From positions 62,001-126,000 of the forward strand of contig QCJF01000004.1 of assembly GCA_003216195.1 (NCBI GenBank): a stretch of DNA of 64,000 nt, in the 5' to 3' direction. Every line of letters starts with the position of its first letter. The stretch's first letter is position 1. The translations under genes were made by a program, and so were the position numbers. The notes under the pieces are model-generated. The model had not been told where the DNA came from, did not search any database, and was given only the letters and a program-made list of their open reading frames with translations. Shown piece after piece: positions 61,504 to 64,000 of this stretch. Source of the DNA: Pelagibacteraceae bacterium AG-404-P08. Lineage in GTDB: Bacteria; Pseudomonadota; Alphaproteobacteria; HIMB59.

Positions 61504-62448
61504 ATGGCAACATTCAGAAGAAGAAACAATAAATGGCAAGTTCAAGTTAGAAGGGCTCACCTAGGCTCAATCAGCCAGACTTTTAACCAAAAAAAAGATG
61601 CACTTCAGTGGGCTAGAGAGAAAGAGATAGAACTCCAGCAATACTGTATCGAATTCAAAAGAGATAAGTTCCCAATTCTCTCAGATTTAATTGCTAGATA
61701 TATAAAAACAGTTTCAATAAACAAAAGAGGCTATGACTTTGAGCGATACTGCTTCAACAACATTCTCAAGAGCAAAATATCAAAAACACCAATTAATTTT
61801 ATAACCACACAACATCTTTCTGAATACAGGGAACAGAGATTAAAGTCAGTAAGATATTCCACCTTTGTTAGAGAGCTAAATTTAATTAGACACCTCTTCT
61901 CTGTTGCAATCAAAGAGTGGGGGTTTGCTATCAATAATCCATGCAAAATGATTGCAAAGCCTATTGTAATTAATAGAAGAGAGAGGAGGCTATCCATTAG
62001 TGAATACAATTATCTAGTTAAAGGGAATTACCCGCAGTTGAAACTGAGAAATATAATAGAGTTAGCAATAGAAACTGGGATGAGGCGAGGTGAAATACTG
62101 AATATAAAAACTGAACACATTAACGGGCAAACACTCTTGATACCTCAAACTAAAAATGGTCATCCAAGAACAATACCTCTAACTAAAAGAGCCTTAAATA
62201 TTTTAGAGAATTCACATTTACCGTTTGCTTACACTCCAAATGCATTAAGAATTGCCTGGGAGAGATTAAAAAGGAATGGAAATATAAAAGACCTTCACTT
62301 TCATGACTTAAGGCATGAGGCTATCTCTAGATTTTTTGAAAAAGGGTTAAGCATGCCTGAGGTTGCTTTAATATCTGGACACAAAGATGTGAGAATGCTC
62401 TTCAGATACACCCACTTAAAAGCTATTGATTTATTGATTAAATTATAA
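61504..62448 (+). CDS. Tyrosine site-specific integrase
   Basis: 314 aa, complete. N-terminal arm-binding domain (MATFRRRNNKWQVQVRRAHL), SAM-like core-binding domain (about 60-150) and catalytic domain with Arg194 (GMRRGE), Lys217 (TKNG), His267-x-x-Arg270 (HDLRH), His293 (SGHKD) and the nucleophile Tyr302 (RYTH). AAGGAGAG precedes the ATG. It points away from the tRNA-Gly 5' end. It is the only intact integrase in the window and could also act on the neighbouring 1.18-kb element. Confidence 0.95.
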   Translation: MATFRRRNNKWQVQVRRAHLGSISQTFNQKKDALQWAREKEIELQQYCIEFKRDKFPILSDLIARYIKTVSINKRGYDFERYCFNNILKSKISKTPINFITTQHLSEYREQRLKSVRYSTFVRELNLIRHLFSVAIKEWGFAINNPCKMIAKPIVINRRERRLSISEYNYLVKGNYPQLKLRNIIELAIETGMRRGEILNIKTEHINGQTLLIPQTKNGHPRTIPLTKRALNILENSHLPFAYTPNALRIAWERLKRNGNIKDLHFHDLRHEAISRFFEKGLSMPEVALISGHKDVRMLFRYTHLKAIDLLIKL

Positions 62449-62463
62449 TTAGGAACTTTAAGT

Positions 62464-63132
62464 TTATTGATAGCAAAATTCTTTATCGTACTTCTCGCAC
62501 ATTGTATCTAAAAAGTTTTTTATAATATTCATTGCTTGTGTGCCTAAATCTTTAAAACTTTCCTCACTTGCGGCATATTTTTTTACATCTGAAATGCCAA
62601 AATTTTTTGCAATTAAATTTCTGAATACCATAAAGCCTAATTCAAAATCCTTAATCTCATCTGGAGAAATTTCACGCTCAAAATCTGCTCCACCATCAAC
62701 CATAAAGCTGTATTCATTAACTGCCTCCAAAAAATCATAGTTTAATAGACTTAGACCTTGCTCAATACCATTTTCAAATTGATATATCCAATATCTATCC
62801 TCACCGAATAAATTTATATGATAACCATCTAACAAATCATTTTTATACTCACTAAAACTAACATCAAGAGAATTGCTTGCTATCATCTCTAAAAAGAGAC
62901 CAGTCTTTTTTCCACTTTCGTAGTTACCATACATATATGAATGTTCAGTCCTACCAACATCTCCAGCCTCATAATTATTAACACACACACCAAAACCTGT
63001 TATGAGATTATTTTGATAGGTTCCCTCAATATAACAATCCTCACTATCATTACTAACTAATATAAAATCTTTAGCATTTACGTTTGTAGACAGGTTTATG
63101 ATGAATAAGGTTAGAGCAAAAAAAAATTTCAT
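62464..63132 (-). CDS. Secreted MORN-like repeat protein
   Basis: 222 aa with a signal peptide (about 1-20, ending NVNA). Two or three MORN-like units (YIEGTYQNNLITGFGVC, YMYGNYESGKKTGLFLEM, YKNDLLDGYHINLFGED) are followed by a helical C-terminus with a terminal Cys pair. Unknown role; cargo of the integrase-bearing element by position. It overlaps the next gene by 4 bp. Confidence 0.55.
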   Translation of the reverse strand: MKFFFALTLFIINLSTNVNAKDFILVSNDSEDCYIEGTYQNNLITGFGVCVNNYEAGDVGRTEHSYMYGNYESGKKTGLFLEMIASNSLDVSFSEYKNDLLDGYHINLFGEDRYWIYQFENGIEQGLSLLNYDFLEAVNEYSFMVDGGADFEREISPDEIKDFELGFMVFRNLIAKNFGISDVKKYAASEESFKDLGTQAMNIIKNFLDTMCEKYDKEFCYQ

Positions 63133-63569
63133 TTTTTAAATTTATACAACTTGTATGAAATAAATAAACTTATCAGAGCCAAATATATTGAGAATAAAGG
63201 CAGATTTAAACCAGAGTTAAACTCTAAACTCAAATTTATGTAATGATATGTGAGAGCTACATACACGAGACTTATTAAAATATTTAAAACTAGAAGAGGC
63301 ACTCTCAAAATAATTTTATTTTTGATTAACAGGTAGGCAAAAAGAAGAAAGGCTATTGGACTATAAAGAACCGCCAAAGCAAACAAATTAGACAAGATTT
63401 GGTAAACATCGGGGCTATAGGTTAAGGTGTTTCCCACTCTATGTCTGACGTAATCATTACCCAAAAACACCCATACACTAAATAAACCAAAAAATGTGTG
63501 AACTATTGCCAAAGTTATTTTTATTCCTCTCATAGCGGTTAAAGAATTACTTAATAGTAAAGAATACAT
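63129..63569 (-). CDS. Four-helix membrane protein of unknown function
   Basis: 146 aa with four hydrophobic segments (about 16-37, 58-82, 89-110, 118-140) and a basic tail. An internal Met at 13 (MRGIKITLAIV) is an equally good start. No family recognised. Operonic with the MORN-like gene by overlap. Confidence 0.55.
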   Translation of the reverse strand: MYSLLLSNSLTAMRGIKITLAIVHTFFGLFSVWVFLGNDYVRHRVGNTLTYSPDVYQILSNLFALAVLYSPIAFLLFAYLLIKNKIILRVPLLVLNILISLVYVALTYHYINLSLEFNSGLNLPLFSIYLALISLFISYKLYKFKK

Positions 63570-63587
63570 TCTAAAATAATACCTATT

Positions 63588-64000
63588 TTACAAAAGTGGT
63601 TCTGAGGTCGAACAAGATAACTCACTCTTACTTTTCCCAGAATTATAAATCATCACCATATCAAGGTTATTTCTATTAAGCCTGTACTCAAATAAATCGT
63701 CATCTTTGCGTCCAAATACATATAGGTTATCACTTTTTTCTTTAAGGTAGAATTCATAACCTTCATCGTCGTCATATAAGGTTTCATTTTTAAGAGTATA
63801 AAAAAAATTTATTTCTTGGTCATTGTTGGCGCCATAATTTCCTAAAAAACATTTTAATTTAATTCCATTAGAGTTACTGGCAACTTGATTTTCAGAAATA
63901 TACTCATCAATTTTACTTTTTACATCGTCAAAACTATCGTTAATTTCTACACCATATTTCTCACTCAACTTACTTGTAAATAAAGAATGTTTTTTTTTGT
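63588..64000 (-). CDS. Unknown acidic protein, N-terminus beyond the window
   Basis: The frame is open to the right edge. The visible part is about 137 aa, with a TTG at 63968 as one internal start candidate, but the coding pattern continues upstream (KKKHSLFTSKLSEKYGVEI), so it is probably truncated by the window. The protein is Asp/Glu-rich with FLGNYGANNDQEINFFYTL and a C-terminal CSTSEPLL. No family recognised. It ends 18 bp before the membrane-protein gene. Confidence 0.5.
   Translation of the reverse strand, partial: KKKHSLFTSKLSEKYGVEINDSFDDVKSKIDEYISENQVASNSNGIKLKCFLGNYGANNDQEINFFYTLKNETLYDDDEGYEFYLKEKSDNLYVFGRKDDDLFEYRLNRNNLDMVMIYNSGKSKSELSCSTSEPLL

Noticed and set aside
1-64000. 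CRISPR arrays, rRNA genes, insertion sequences with transposases
   Set aside because: No regularly spaced 20-40-bp repeat array, no rRNA-like stretch and no transposase frame was seen; the only integrases are those at 4888 and 61504.

Overview
The window is AT-rich, densely packed bacterial chromosome (roughly one third G+C by eye) from an alphaproteobacterium with a streamlined genome. The lineage markers are gcrA, a TIGR02300-type zinc protein, a SUV3-like helicase next to a TerB protein and FdxA/CarD, an IalB protein, an RpoE/ChrR-type sigma/anti-sigma pair, and Mic60-HemY next to tsaD. Many genes overlap by 1-14 bases. A marine HIMB59- or SAR11-like organism is plausible, but this is not provable from the window alone.

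Layout. 1-4684 is core: mtaB (cut by the window edge), ftsY, yciB, pgk, gcrA and a pectinacetylesterase-like protein. 4725-7396 is a decayed integrated element at tRNA-Arg(CCU). It has an integrase stub, two perfect 165-bp repeats around a nitrilase-family gene, an iron-ADH fragment and a tiny membrane ORF, and it ends in a 64-nt copy of the tRNA. 7441-18166 is core again: recX, rpmF, carD, fdxA, helicase, a histone-H1-like gene and ccmABCDEFGH. 18186-23735 holds a polar amino-acid ABC transporter with an FAD oxidoreductase, and two bactofilins. 23758-25317 holds yggT, folD and a small ABM-like gene.

25366-41354 is the most unusual region. A 3101-residue surface protein (LEPRxxFDGA-type N-terminus, DUF4347, about 15 VCBS/cadherin-like repeats, an inserted beta-propeller-like block and an Ig-like domain) is followed by three adaptor genes: a small HlyD-type protein, a HlyD-type protein with a cytosolic GAF-like domain, and an M50 metallopeptidase fused to a HlyD-type domain and headed by a PqqD-like domain. 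A TolC-family lipoprotein with CADG-like and SPOR domains is transcribed divergently. No type-I ABC exporter is present, so I propose a type-I-like export and surface-display machine in which the M50 protein takes the inner-membrane place.

41364-57504 is mainly housekeeping: argG, sigma/anti-sigma, phhB, BI-1, mic60/hemY, tsaD, acs, rsmB-rpe-purH and transporters. 57497-60173 holds two methyltransferase-like genes and a secreted polysaccharide lyase. From 60187 to the right edge is a second tRNA locus, tRNA-Gly(GCC). On the 3' side of the tRNA is a 1.18-kb integrase-less element carrying one DUF4268 gene; on its 5' side is an intact tyrosine integrase followed by unknown genes that run off the window. 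All these elements carry short direct-repeat pairs spaced exactly 11 bp near their ends, as expected of integrase arm sites.
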